Positions 25,184 to 32,178 of a stretch of 49,708 bases of DNA are shown here, in pieces (position 1 is the stretch's first letter; each line of letters starts with the position of its first letter). The notes below the pieces were generated by a model. It was not told the origin of the DNA. It worked only from the letters and a program-made list of their open reading frames with translations, and searched no databases. The translations under genes and the position numbers were made by a program. Origin of the DNA: Candidatus Gallimonas faecavium (GTDB taxonomy: Bacteria; Bacillota; Clostridia; Christensenellales; Borkfalkiaceae); NCBI GenBank assembly GCA_904391375.1, contig CAJFMF010000001.1, forward strand, positions 1 to 49,708, in the 5' to 3' direction.

Positions 25184-26986
25184 ATGCAAAAGGAGCCTTT
25201 CGAGCCGAAAAAGCTGGCGCCGCTGCGTATTCTGGAGATCCTGAAAGAGGGCAGCGACGAAGCGCATCCGATGACGCAGACGGAAATCGCGGAGCGGTTG
25301 GAGCGCGATTTCGGCATTGTCCTCGAGCGCAAGGCGGTGGCAAGAAATCTGCAGATGCTCGGCGACGCGGGGTATGCGGTCGTCTCGTGCGGAAGAAAGC
25401 GCGGGGTCTATCTCACGTCTCGTCCGTTTGAAGCGGAAGAGTTGCAGATGCTCGTAGACAGCGTGCTGTTTTCCCGCCACATTTCGCAAAATGACGCCAA
25501 CGCTCTCGTCAAAAAATTATGCAGCGTTGACGCCGTCGCCCGCCCGTTTTCCTTCGTGCAGAGCATGGCATCGGCGAAGGGAACGCAGGCAAAGGATGTG
25601 TCTGCGTTCGTCGATCTGCTCTGCGGGGCGATCGAAGACAAAAAACAGGTGTGCTTTTTGTACAACGCATACGGAAGCGACAAGGCCCTGCACCCTGTCT
25701 GGGAAATGCCGCGGTATGTCAATCCGTACCGTCTTGTCGCGGCGGACGATCGCTATTATCTGATCGGCAATGTTGATACATACGACAATCGGATGCGGTT
25801 TCGGCTGGACAAGATCTCACAGCTCAGGAGCACCGACCGTCCGTGCAAGGACATTGGCGAGACGGAGGAAGAACTCCCTTTTCAGGGGGCTTCCCCGTTG
25901 CAATCCGCCGCGGAGGACGGAGAGATCTCCGTGACGGCACGTCTTTCGCGTCAGGGGTTGGAGACCCTCCTCGATGCGTTCGGCGACGACTTCACCGTAT
26001 GCGAGAAAGAGGACGATTCGATGGTCGTCTCCATGTGCGTCGGGGAAGAGGAGGCTTTTCGTTGGGCGCTTCAAAACGGGGACGTCGTTGAGATTTTAGG
26101 CCCGCAATCTCTGCGCGACAGACTTCGTCTTGCTGTTGGAAAGCTGCGACGGAGGTATCTGAAGGCAAACGCCGACGCCTGCGCAGAGGCGATGGAGCGA
26201 GCCGAGCGGAGCGGGAGTCTCGAAATCGTCGGGATCCATGCCCGCGTGCGGCTCGAAAAACAGTCCTTTTCGCGGCTGTGGCGCATCGTGCTCGCAAACA
26301 CCGACGTAAGGGATCTCTCTTTTATCGCGGCGTGCGGCGGGCTGAAGGAGTTTTCGGCGTCGGCTTGCCCCGTCTTTGATGGCTCCGTGCTGGCTCGCCT
26401 TCCCGCTCTGCAGACGGTCGAACTGCGCACGACCAACGTTGCGTCTCTTGCATTTCTGCGCGGCATGACGCTGAAGCGGCTCGTCCTCGCCGATAATCCG
26501 ATTTCCGATTTTTCGCCGCTGTATGCGATGAAAGGGCTTTCCGTTCTGGTGACGGGCAGTTTTACCGCGCGGGAGATCGATGTCGGCCGTCTGCGTGCGT
26601 GCTATCCGGGCATCCGCATTTGCGTTGAGGAGGGGACGGAAGAGCGGGCGCCTGCCTGCTATCTTCAGGTTACATCGGGCAGGTATCCTACCAACGTCCT
26701 GTGCGCCGTGTTCGGCGGGGGGAAGGCGCTTCGTACGGATGAAGCGGGACTTGAAAAATTTCTGCTTGAGTGCGTTCCCGCGCGCCTGCAGGAGGAGGAA
26801 GCACAGTTCTTTTTCCGACACTTTCGGGACGGAAAGAACTATGCACAGATCGCCGTAGAGCAGGGAATCCCCGTCGCAATGCTTCTGTCGCGTGAAGCGC
26901 GCGTGTTGCGCAAACTGCGCCAGCCGCATTTTTCTCGTCTGCTCGAGAAATTTCTTCGCGAAGACAACGGCGGCGCTCACGCGTAA
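25184..26986 (+). CDS. Large WYL-domain regulator with LRR-like segment and sigma-70 region-4-like C terminus
   Basis: The 600-residue protein appears to have four parts. Residues ~12-66 are a winged helix (LRILEIL ... TEIAERLERDFG ... NLQMLGDAGY). Residues ~150-340 are a WYL domain with the core VNPYRLVAADDRYYLIG (179-195) and a WCX-type extension ending in LRRRY. Residues ~366-460 have leucine-rich-repeat spacing (LPALQTVELRTTNV, LKRLVLADNPISDFSPLYAM). Residues ~527-592 resemble sigma-70 region 4: a YAQIAVEQGIPVAMLLS helix-turn-helix followed by REARVLRKLRQPHFSRLLEKFL (start 570), very like the C-terminal helix of RpoD. WYL proteins are known ligand-sensing transcription regulators; the last two parts are not usual for them. 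The target and ligand are unknown. The gene stands alone, with AGAGGGGAAAAG before the ATG. Confidence 0.75.
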   Translation: MQKEPFEPKKLAPLRILEILKEGSDEAHPMTQTEIAERLERDFGIVLERKAVARNLQMLGDAGYAVVSCGRKRGVYLTSRPFEAEELQMLVDSVLFSRHISQNDANALVKKLCSVDAVARPFSFVQSMASAKGTQAKDVSAFVDLLCGAIEDKKQVCFLYNAYGSDKALHPVWEMPRYVNPYRLVAADDRYYLIGNVDTYDNRMRFRLDKISQLRSTDRPCKDIGETEEELPFQGASPLQSAAEDGEISVTARLSRQGLETLLDAFGDDFTVCEKEDDSMVVSMCVGEEEAFRWALQNGDVVEILGPQSLRDRLRLAVGKLRRRYLKANADACAEAMERAERSGSLEIVGIHARVRLEKQSFSRLWRIVLANTDVRDLSFIAACGGLKEFSASACPVFDGSVLARLPALQTVELRTTNVASLAFLRGMTLKRLVLADNPISDFSPLYAMKGLSVLVTGSFTAREIDVGRLRACYPGIRICVEEGTEERAPACYLQVTSGRYPTNVLCAVFGGGKALRTDEAGLEKFLLECVPARLQEEEAQFFFRHFRDGKNYAQIAVEQGIPVAMLLSREARVLRKLRQPHFSRLLEKFLREDNGGAHA

Positions 26987-27100
26987 AACATTTCCCTTAT
27001 TCTGAAAGAGCACAGAGGGCTTTTTCGCCGCATTGCAACAGAGCGGGCAGTTGCTCTTTTGCACAAGAGCAATATACCCGCGGATTGATTCGGGGGCAAA

Positions 27101-27206
27101 TTGCCTGGTTGCTGTCTGTAAATTATATACAAGAGAAGATAATCAAAGGAAAGGAAGAGAAGATAATCAAAGGCGCCGCCGTTTCCGTTCGGAAACGGCG
27201 GCGCCT
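27101..27206 (+). promoter_or_regulatory. Promoter-like site, 18-bp direct repeats and a 16-bp hairpin: possible small RNA
   Basis: TTGCCT at 27101 and TATATA at 27124 are 17 bp apart. Just after them the 18-mer AGAGAAGATAATCAAAGG occurs twice, at 27132 and 27156 (24-bp period). The second copy abuts a perfect 16-bp inverted repeat (27171-27186 with 27191-27206) with a GTTC loop. No T-run follows, so a terminated sRNA is only a possibility. The stretch lies between the WYL gene and the tRNA operon and has no credible ORF. Confidence 0.35.
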
Positions 27207-27245
27207 GTCTCTTGCACCCGAGTTTGAAATTCCCCGACAACGACA

Positions 27246-27278
27246 AAAAGAAAAACTATCCGAATGGTTCGGATAGTT
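27246..27278 (-). terminator. Terminator of the tRNA operon
   Basis: On the minus strand an 11-bp stem (AACTATCCGAA with TTCGGATAGTT, plus strand 27254-27278) is followed by TTTCTTTTT-type sequence. It lies 7 nt past the tRNA-Glu CCA. Confidence 0.9.
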
Positions 27279-27284
27279 CCAACT

Positions 27285-27359
27285 TGGTGACCCGTACGGG
27301 AATCGAACCCATGATACCACCGTGAAAGGGTGGTGTCTTAACCTCTTGACCAACGGGCC
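27285..27359 (-). tRNA. tRNA-Glu (anticodon UUC)
   Basis: The 75-nt minus-strand sequence folds as a cloverleaf with acceptor GGCCCGT/ACGGGTC, anticodon stem CACC/GGTG around CCTTTCA (anticodon TTC), T-arm GGGTTCGATTCCC and an encoded 3' ACCA. Besides translation it supplies glutamyl-tRNA, the substrate of the HemA protein encoded in this window. Confidence 0.96.
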
Positions 27360-27367
27360 GAATATAT

Positions 27368-27387
27368 AAAAAACGGCATGAAAGCCG
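27368..27387 (-). terminator. Weak hairpin between tRNA-Met and tRNA-Glu
   Basis: On the minus strand the 4-bp stem CGGC/GCCG (loop TTTCAT) is followed by six T. The short stem suggests partial termination or a processing site inside the tRNA operon. Confidence 0.5.
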
Positions 27388-27394
27388 ATTTTTT

Positions 27395-27471
27395 TGGTAG
27401 CGATGAGTGGAGTCGAACCGCTGACCTATCGGGTATGAACCGATCGCTCTAACCAACTAAGCTACATCGCC
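27395..27471 (-). tRNA. tRNA-Met (elongator, anticodon CAU)
   Basis: The 77-nt cloverleaf has acceptor GGCGATG/CATCGCT-type pairing, anticodon stem ATCGG/CCGAT around TTCATAC, T-arm GCGGTTCGACTCC and an encoded CCA. G1 pairs in the acceptor stem and the anticodon stem lacks the three G-C pairs of an initiator, so it is an elongator; a lysidine-modified Ile-CAU tRNA is less likely from the overall sequence. Confidence 0.88.
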
Positions 27472-27474
27472 ATA

Positions 27475-27551
<77 letters not shown>

Positions 27552-27585
27552 ATGCTGATATTCGCTCAACACGAATAGCTTATTT

Positions 27586-27614
27586 ATTGTAGCGGAAGAT
27601 TGCGTGTTTGTCAA
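27586..27614 (-). promoter_or_regulatory. Promoter of the tRNA operon
   Basis: On the minus strand TTGACA (27614-27609) and TACAAT (27591-27586) are 17 bp apart. The predicted start near 27579 is about 28 nt before the tRNA-fMet 5' end. Confidence 0.85.
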
Positions 27615-27673
27615 CTGTTTTCGGAAAAAAAAGAAAACTTTTTTATCGTTTTCGGCATTCTTTTTATTTCGCC

Positions 27674-27702
27674 TTGCTTTTGGCGTTGCAATGTGCTATA
27701 CT
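27674..27702 (+). promoter_or_regulatory. Promoter of tilS-hpt placed directly at the start codon
   Basis: TTGCTT at 27674 and TATACT at 27697 with 17 bp between. Only 8 nt separate the -10 box from the ATG, so transcription should start within about 2 nt of the start codon, giving a leaderless or near-leaderless mRNA. Confidence 0.7.
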
Positions 27703-27710
27703 AACTCTGT

Positions 27711-29561
27711 ATGAAACTGTTCGACGTGCAGCCGTATGCGGGGAAGCGGGTCTGTGTTGCGCTTTCGGGCGGGCGCGACTCTGTTGCGCTGCTGCATTTC
27801 TTTTTTGAGAATGCCGTGCGTTACAACATTGTGCTTTCGGCGCTCACCTGTGAGCACGGCCTGCGCGGGAAGGCATCGCGTGCCGATCTTGCCTTTGTCG
27901 AGCGCTTTTGCCGCAGTCGGAAGATTCCGCTGCGCGTTTTTCGTGCCGACGTTGCGCGGCTTGCCGCAGAGCAAGGCGTGGGCGTGGAGGAAGCGGGCAG
28001 GAACTGGCGGTATGCCTGTTTTCGCAGAGTGCTGGAAGAGGACGGCGCGGACGTGATTGCCACGGCGCATCATCGCGGGGACTATGCGGAGACGGTGCTT
28101 TTCCGTCTGGCGCGCGGGACGTCTCTTGCGGGAATGAATGCCTTTCCGAAGCGGCCGGGCATTGTCCGGCCCTTTCTGCATGTGACGCGGGCGGCGATCG
28201 ATGCCTATATCGAGGAGAACGCACTGCCTTACGTCGAGGACGAAAGCAACGCAGATGAACGGTTTACGCGCAACCGTCTGCGCCGAAGCGTGCTCCCCGT
28301 TCTGGAGGAGACGATCCCCGGAGCGGCGGAACATCTGGTGCAGTTTGCCGAGCGCGCCGCCGCGGACGAGGACTATCTCTCTTCGCTGGCGCGGCCCTAT
28401 GTGACGGCGGAAAAGGGGGAGGCGCGCGTTCCCGTCGAGCTGCCTGCGCCGCTCTTTCTGCGCGCGAGCCTTGCCGCCATGAAGGCGTGCGGCGTGACGC
28501 AGGACTATACTTCCGTCAATTTGCAGGACGTGGCCCGTCTGCAGACGCTTCAGAGCGGGCGCAGGATCGATCTTCCCAAGGGGTTGATCGCCGTGCGCGA
28601 ACAGCGCGACATCGTATTTTTCCGTCCGACTGCCCTTCCCGAACGAGAGGTCGCATTCGGACTCAAAGATTTTTCTGCAGACGGGTATGCGCTCACTGTG
28701 AGCGCCGGGGACAGGCGAAACGCACTTGCCGTTGACCTCGATGCCTTTCCGAAGGAATGCGTCGTGCGGACGCGTCGGGAGGGAGATGTCTTCACGCCCT
28801 TCAAAGGGACGCAGCGCACGCTCAAAAAATTTTTGACGGACAGAAAGATCCCCGCAAGGCTCGGGCACAGTTTGCCGCTCGTCGCCTGCGGAAACGTCGT
28901 CTATGCCGTCTGCGGCGTGGAGATCTCCGACGCCGTCAGAATTACCGAACGAACCGTGCGGCGCGGGGCACTGTTTACCCCCATGCGTACGCCCGAAACA
29001 AGATACAAAGGAGTAGTTTCTATGCATCCCGATTGTGAACGCATCCTCATCACGGAGGAGCAGCTTGCCGCAAAAGTCAAGGAGGCGGGCAGATGGATCA
29101 CCGAACATTTCCGCGGAAAATCGCCCGTCGCCGTCTGTAACCTGAAGGGGAGTTTTGTCTTTTTCTCCGACCTCGTGCGCGCGACCGAAGTCGACCTCGA
29201 AACCGACTTCATGGCCGTCAGTTCGTACGGTTCGGAGACCATCTCCGCGGGCCGTCCCAAGATCACGCGGCATCTCTTTTCCTCGGTGGAGGGCAAGGAC
29301 GTCATCCTCGTCGAGGACATCGTCGATACGGGCAGAACGCTCATCACTCTGCGCAACTTCTTCAAGGAGCGCGGCGCAAAGTCGGTGACGGTCGTCGCCC
29401 TTCTCGATAAACCCTCCCGCCGCGTTGTGGATTCCCACGCCGACTATACCTGCTTCGAGGTGGGGGACTACTTCATCGTCGGGTACGGCCTCGACTACGA
29501 CGAAAAATACCGCAACCTTCCCTACATCGCCGTGCTCAAAGAGAGCGTCTACGAAAAATAA
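27711..29561 (+). CDS. tilS-hpt: Bifunctional tRNA(Ile)-lysidine synthase / hypoxanthine phosphoribosyltransferase
   Basis: Residues 1-~430 are TilS: the ATP-pyrophosphatase P-loop SGGRDS (19-24), CEHGLRGKASRADLAFVE, ATAHHRGDYAETVLFRLARGT, the FTRNRLRR motif and the C-terminal TilS domain (RREGDVFTPFKGTQRTLKKFLTD pattern). It converts the CAU wobble base of tRNA-Ile to lysidine. Residues 438-616 are a complete Hpt with VCNLKGSFVFFSDL, the PRPP loop VEDIVDTGRTL and KPSRR. No stop separates them. Inside the gene, however, AAAGGAG at 29007 followed by ATG at 29022 would start a normal 179-residue Hpt. The ATG at 27711 has no ribosome binding site and sits at the predicted transcription start. 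TilS-Hpt fusions are known in some Firmicutes. Confidence 0.93.
   Translation: MKLFDVQPYAGKRVCVALSGGRDSVALLHFFFENAVRYNIVLSALTCEHGLRGKASRADLAFVERFCRSRKIPLRVFRADVARLAAEQGVGVEEAGRNWRYACFRRVLEEDGADVIATAHHRGDYAETVLFRLARGTSLAGMNAFPKRPGIVRPFLHVTRAAIDAYIEENALPYVEDESNADERFTRNRLRRSVLPVLEETIPGAAEHLVQFAERAAADEDYLSSLARPYVTAEKGEARVPVELPAPLFLRASLAAMKACGVTQDYTSVNLQDVARLQTLQSGRRIDLPKGLIAVREQRDIVFFRPTALPEREVAFGLKDFSADGYALTVSAGDRRNALAVDLDAFPKECVVRTRREGDVFTPFKGTQRTLKKFLTDRKIPARLGHSLPLVACGNVVYAVCGVEISDAVRITERTVRRGALFTPMRTPETRYKGVVSMHPDCERILITEEQLAAKVKEAGRWITEHFRGKSPVAVCNLKGSFVFFSDLVRATEVDLETDFMAVSSYGSETISAGRPKITRHLFSSVEGKDVILVEDIVDTGRTLITLRNFFKERGAKSVTVVALLDKPSRRVVDSHADYTCFEVGDYFIVGYGLDYDEKYRNLPYIAVLKESVYEK
29007..29024 (+). 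promoter_or_regulatory. Internal ribosome binding site and start for Hpt within tilS-hpt
   Basis: AAAGGAG, an 8-nt spacer and an in-frame ATG (MHPDCERILITEEQL) lie exactly at the TilS/Hpt junction. The site is better than the one at the head of the gene, which has none, so free Hpt is probably made as well as the fusion. Confidence 0.7.
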
Positions 29562-29749
29562 TCGGCGTTTTCCCCAACGCCAAGGGCTTGCGCGAAAAAG
29601 GTCGTTTTGACCCAATGAAAGCGTCTGCGAAAGGGGAGCACGGCCTTTCCGCACGCAAAGGGCGATCGCAACAGACAAAGCCTTTCCGCACAAATTCTGT
29701 CTTGCGAACGGGAAGGATTTTCGCACATCGGATTCCAAAAGTTGATAAG

Positions 29750-29780
29750 AAAAAAGCAGAGGAGATTCTCTGCTTTTTTT
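29750..29780 (+). terminator. Bidirectional terminator downstream of tilS-hpt
   Basis: GCAGAG and CTCTGC pair around a GAGATT loop, flanked by six A and seven T, so it works on both strands. It sits about 190 nt after the tilS-hpt stop codon and could also end minus-strand transcripts of the two membrane-protein genes. Confidence 0.88.
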
Positions 29781-29809
29781 GTTGCTTTGCATATTGTGCT
29801 CGTCCTCCT

Positions 29810-29928
29810 GCTCGGGGGGAGTGCTTGCTCTCTCATTTGGGGAAGCGCCTGACTTCCCCGCTCGGGGGAGTGCCTGCTCTCTCATTTGGGGAAGCGCCTG
29901 TCCTCCCGCTCGGAGGAAGTGCCTGCAC
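29810..29928. repeat. Tandem repeat, unit about 49 bp, 2.4 copies
   Basis: Copies begin near 29810, 29860 and 29908 with the core GCTCGGGGGAGTGCCTGCTC and CTCATTTGGGGAAGCGCCTG. Complementary CTTCCCC and GGGGAAG segments let each unit fold into a hairpin. The repeat lies beyond the tilS-hpt terminator. Confidence 0.85.
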
Positions 29929-30083
29929 TTTATACTTTTTTCAGGGAATGTGCGCAAGACAGGCAATACACGAATCGTGCGGCGCGGGAACAATTTGGAC
30001 GGGACGATTTGTCGGCGTTCAAGGAAATTGCACGGCGTCGGGGCGAACCGTCAGCAGGGGGTAAAGAACGCTGCGGGCGGGTG

Positions 30084-30503
30084 TTATGCGAGGGAGTTCT
30101 CCTGAGCGGCCGCAGATGCGGGACGGGCTTTGGAAGGGCGTTTCGCGCGTGCGGTGAGCACGGTACAGAGAACGGCCTGCGCCGTCCAGGCCAGGAAAAA
30201 CAGGACGTCCGTGGCGATCACGGCGGGATGGAGCGGAAAGACGGCGGGGAAGAGCGCCTGAAGGTTGGCCTGCAGGACGCCGCCGTCTCTTCTTGTTCGG
30301 ACGAGCAGGACGATGTCGGTGATCCAGAAGCCGATTCCGACCAGAACGCCGAAGAGAAGCGACCGGTGCTGTTCCCAGAGGATGGCCAAGGGGAACGCCT
30401 CGGCGCCGGGCCGGATGAACAGGACGAAGGCACAGCACACGACCGCCATGACGAGGGCGGCGATATGGAGAAGGACACTGATTAACATGTGTTTTTTCGG
30501 CAT
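30084..30503 (-). CDS. Small membrane protein of unknown function
   Basis: A 139-residue protein with about four hydrophobic segments (ISVLLHIAALVMAVVCCAFVLF, then LLFGVLVGIGFWITDIVLLV, an alanine/phenylalanine-rich segment and AWTAQAVLCTVL), and a basic Ala/Ser-rich tail. I do not recognise a family. On the minus strand AAGGAGA precedes the ATG by 7 nt. It follows another small membrane protein gene 79 nt upstream in the same direction, probably as a two-gene unit. Confidence 0.7.
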   Translation of the reverse strand: MPKKHMLISVLLHIAALVMAVVCCAFVLFIRPGAEAFPLAILWEQHRSLLFGVLVGIGFWITDIVLLVRTRRDGGVLQANLQALFPAVFPLHPAVIATDVLFFLAWTAQAVLCTVLTARAKRPSKARPASAAAQENSLA

Positions 30504-30582
30504 ACGGGTTTCTCCTTACAATATCGGCAGGGACATGGTGCAATGAAATCAGCCCTGCATGCAAGGGCATGGCGCAGGGAGC

Positions 30583-31092
30583 TCATCGGAGAGGCGATTC
30601 GGGGGCAGACGCGTCGGAGGGAGGTCGGTTGTTCCTGCGTTTCAGACGGACGATGCAGACAATGCGCAAGGCGAGATTGACGGCGACGGCGGCAAAGAGG
30701 AGCGCTCCTGCCGCGATGGTCGCGGGGTAGGCGGGCATGGCGCAAAGGAAGATCGCGCCGAAGAGTGCGGCGGCATCGCCGAGCAGGGCGACGCACAGCA
30801 AGGCAAGGCGTCCTTTGGTGAGGGGCTTCCCTGCGCGGAGGCGGAAGAACAAGACGGCGAGCAAGGCGGAAAAGACAAAGAAGATGCCGCAGCAGAAGGC
30901 GATGATGACCATGCACACGGCGAAAGCGATGCTGACGGCAAAGGCGCCTGCAAAAGCGGCGACGATGCCGGAGTAATTCTGATCTGCGATCATGCGGGGT
31001 AAAGCGGAAAACCCCGCGACGACGGAGGCAACGGCGACGAGCGCGGCGGCGATCGCACCGATTGCGCAGGCGAGGGGAAGTTTATCGTTCAT
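30583..31092 (-). CDS. Small membrane protein of unknown function
   Basis: A 169-residue, Ala-rich membrane protein with about four hydrophobic segments (ACAIGAIAAALVAVASVVAGF, AAFAGAFAVSIAFAVCMVII, FVFSALLAVLFF, and the pair around GDAAALFGAIFLCAMP) and a polar basic C terminus. I cannot name a family. GCAGGAGG lies 6 nt upstream of the ATG on the minus strand. It is first in the unit driven by the promoter that overlaps the 30-bp repeats shared with prmA. Confidence 0.72.
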   Translation of the reverse strand: MNDKLPLACAIGAIAAALVAVASVVAGFSALPRMIADQNYSGIVAAFAGAFAVSIAFAVCMVIIAFCCGIFFVFSALLAVLFFRLRAGKPLTKGRLALLCVALLGDAAALFGAIFLCAMPAYPATIAAGALLFAAVAVNLALRIVCIVRLKRRNNRPPSDASAPESPLR

Positions 31093-31134
31093 GAAAACCT
31101 CCTGCGGAAAGGCGGGAAGGGCAGACGATCATGA

Positions 31135-31211
31135 CCTTCTTCTGACAAGAGTATATCACACAATCCTTCTTCTGACAAGAGGAGATCGCACAATCCTTTT
31201 CTTGACAAGAG
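31135..31211. repeat. 30-bp tandem repeats at the divergent prmA promoter region
   Basis: Two full 30-bp units (31135-31164 and 31165-31194) and a 17-bp partial third share CCTTCTTCTGACAAGAG and ATCRCACAAT. Each carries TTGTCA on the minus strand, and the third carries TTGACA on the plus strand. Confidence 0.9.
31150..31178 (-). promoter_or_regulatory. Minus-strand promoter of the two membrane-protein genes
   Basis: TTGTCA (31178-31173, repeat unit 2) and TATACT (31155-31150, repeat unit 1) are 17 bp apart on the minus strand. The predicted start near 31143 leaves a roughly 50-nt leader with AGGAGG. Confidence 0.75.
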
Positions 31212-31230
31212 CGCGCGGCGGATTTATAAT
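31202..31230 (+). promoter_or_regulatory. Consensus promoter of prmA, 6 nt from the start codon
   Basis: TTGACA at 31202 and TATAAT at 31225 with 17 bp between: a perfect vegetative promoter. Six nt separate it from the prmA ATG, so the mRNA should begin at or within a base or two of the ATG, without a Shine-Dalgarno. Confidence 0.88.
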
Positions 31231-31236
31231 AGAGGT

Positions 31237-32175
31237 ATGGAATATGTAGAGCTTACGGTACATACGACGAGCGAAGCGAGCGAGCTCGTCGCGGATGTCA
31301 TGTGGGAGTACACCGAGGGCGGCGTGGCCGTCAGCGATGCGAAGGACGTCGTGGCGCTCATACGGGGCGACACGGGGGTGTATTGGGATTATATCGACGA
31401 GGAACTGCAGGTTCCGCGGACGGACGTTCTCGTGAAGTGCTTCATAAAGCCGGACGTTGCGGACGCGGCGATCGCGGACATCCGCAGGCAGCTCGCCGAG
31501 ATGAAGGCGCGCGGGGGGCTGGATTTCGGCTCGTTGGAGGAGACCCGCCGCATGATCGACGGGGACGACTGGATCGACGTATGGAAAAAGCATTTCCGTC
31601 CCATTCATATCGGGAAGCGGGTCGTGGTGGTCCCTGCGTGGATCGACTATGAAAAGAAGGCGGACGAAGTCGTGGTGACGCTGGATTCCAACATGGCGTT
31701 CGGCACGGGCGAGCACGAGACGACGTCTATGTGCCTTGAGGCATTGCAGGAAGTGCTCAGGGCGGGGGATACCGTCATTGACGTGGGCTGCGGAAGCGGG
31801 ATTCTCGGCATTGCGGCCGCCAAGTTGGGTGCAAAGCTCTGTTATCTCACCGACATCGACCCCGTCGCGGTGGAGAGCGCACGGCACAACGCGCAGGAAA
31901 ACGGCGTCTCGGAGAAGTGCATCGTGGCGCATTCCGACCTTCTGGCGGATGCGTCGGTGCAGGGGGACGTGGTGCTCGCCAACATCACGGCGGAGATCCT
32001 CACCCGCCTTGCGCCCTCCATGCCGAAAAATCTGAAACAGGGTGGCACGCTCATCTTGAGCGGCATCATCGAGAACCGCCGCGCGCTCGTCAAAGAGGCG
32101 TTTGCGGCGCAGGGGCTCACGCTGCTCGGCGAGCGCAACAAGGGCGAATGGTACGCCCTCGTCTATCAGAGGTGA
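31237..32175 (+). CDS. prmA: Ribosomal protein L11 methyltransferase
   Basis: A 312-residue SAM-dependent methyltransferase of PrmA length and layout. The N-terminal L11-recognition domain starts MEYVELTVHTTSEASE, as in other Firmicutes, which fixes the start. The linker has DWIDVWKKHFRP; the catalytic domain has MAFGTGEHETTSMCL, SAM motif I VIDVGCGSGILGIAA, DIDPVAVE and the active-site NITAEIL. It trimethylates L11 in the ribosome's GTPase centre. The only promoter abuts the ATG, so translation is probably leaderless. It heads prmA-rsmE-mtaB-hinT. Confidence 0.95.
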   Translation: MEYVELTVHTTSEASELVADVMWEYTEGGVAVSDAKDVVALIRGDTGVYWDYIDEELQVPRTDVLVKCFIKPDVADAAIADIRRQLAEMKARGGLDFGSLEETRRMIDGDDWIDVWKKHFRPIHIGKRVVVVPAWIDYEKKADEVVVTLDSNMAFGTGEHETTSMCLEALQEVLRAGDTVIDVGCGSGILGIAAAKLGAKLCYLTDIDPVAVESARHNAQENGVSEKCIVAHSDLLADASVQGDVVLANITAEILTRLAPSMPKNLKQGGTLILSGIIENRRALVKEAFAAQGLTLLGERNKGEWYALVYQR

Positions 32176-32178
32176 GAC

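Larger units (their letters stand above)
29562..30083. other. Intergenic stretch: terminator and tandem repeats, no credible gene
   Basis: Beyond the terminator and tandem repeat listed separately, I see scattered short repeats (CCTTTCCGCAC occurs twice near 29650-29690) and no ORF with a ribosome binding site. Open frames on both strands are low-complexity translations of the repeats. Confidence 0.65.

Noticed and set aside
29810-29928. CRISPR-like array
   Set aside because: The repeat units abut without unique spacers and vary in length, so it is an ordinary tandem repeat.
27696-29993. 765-codon open frame on the minus strand over tilS-hpt
   Set aside because: Antisense shadow of the TilS-Hpt reading frame, with repeat-derived residues at its upstream end.
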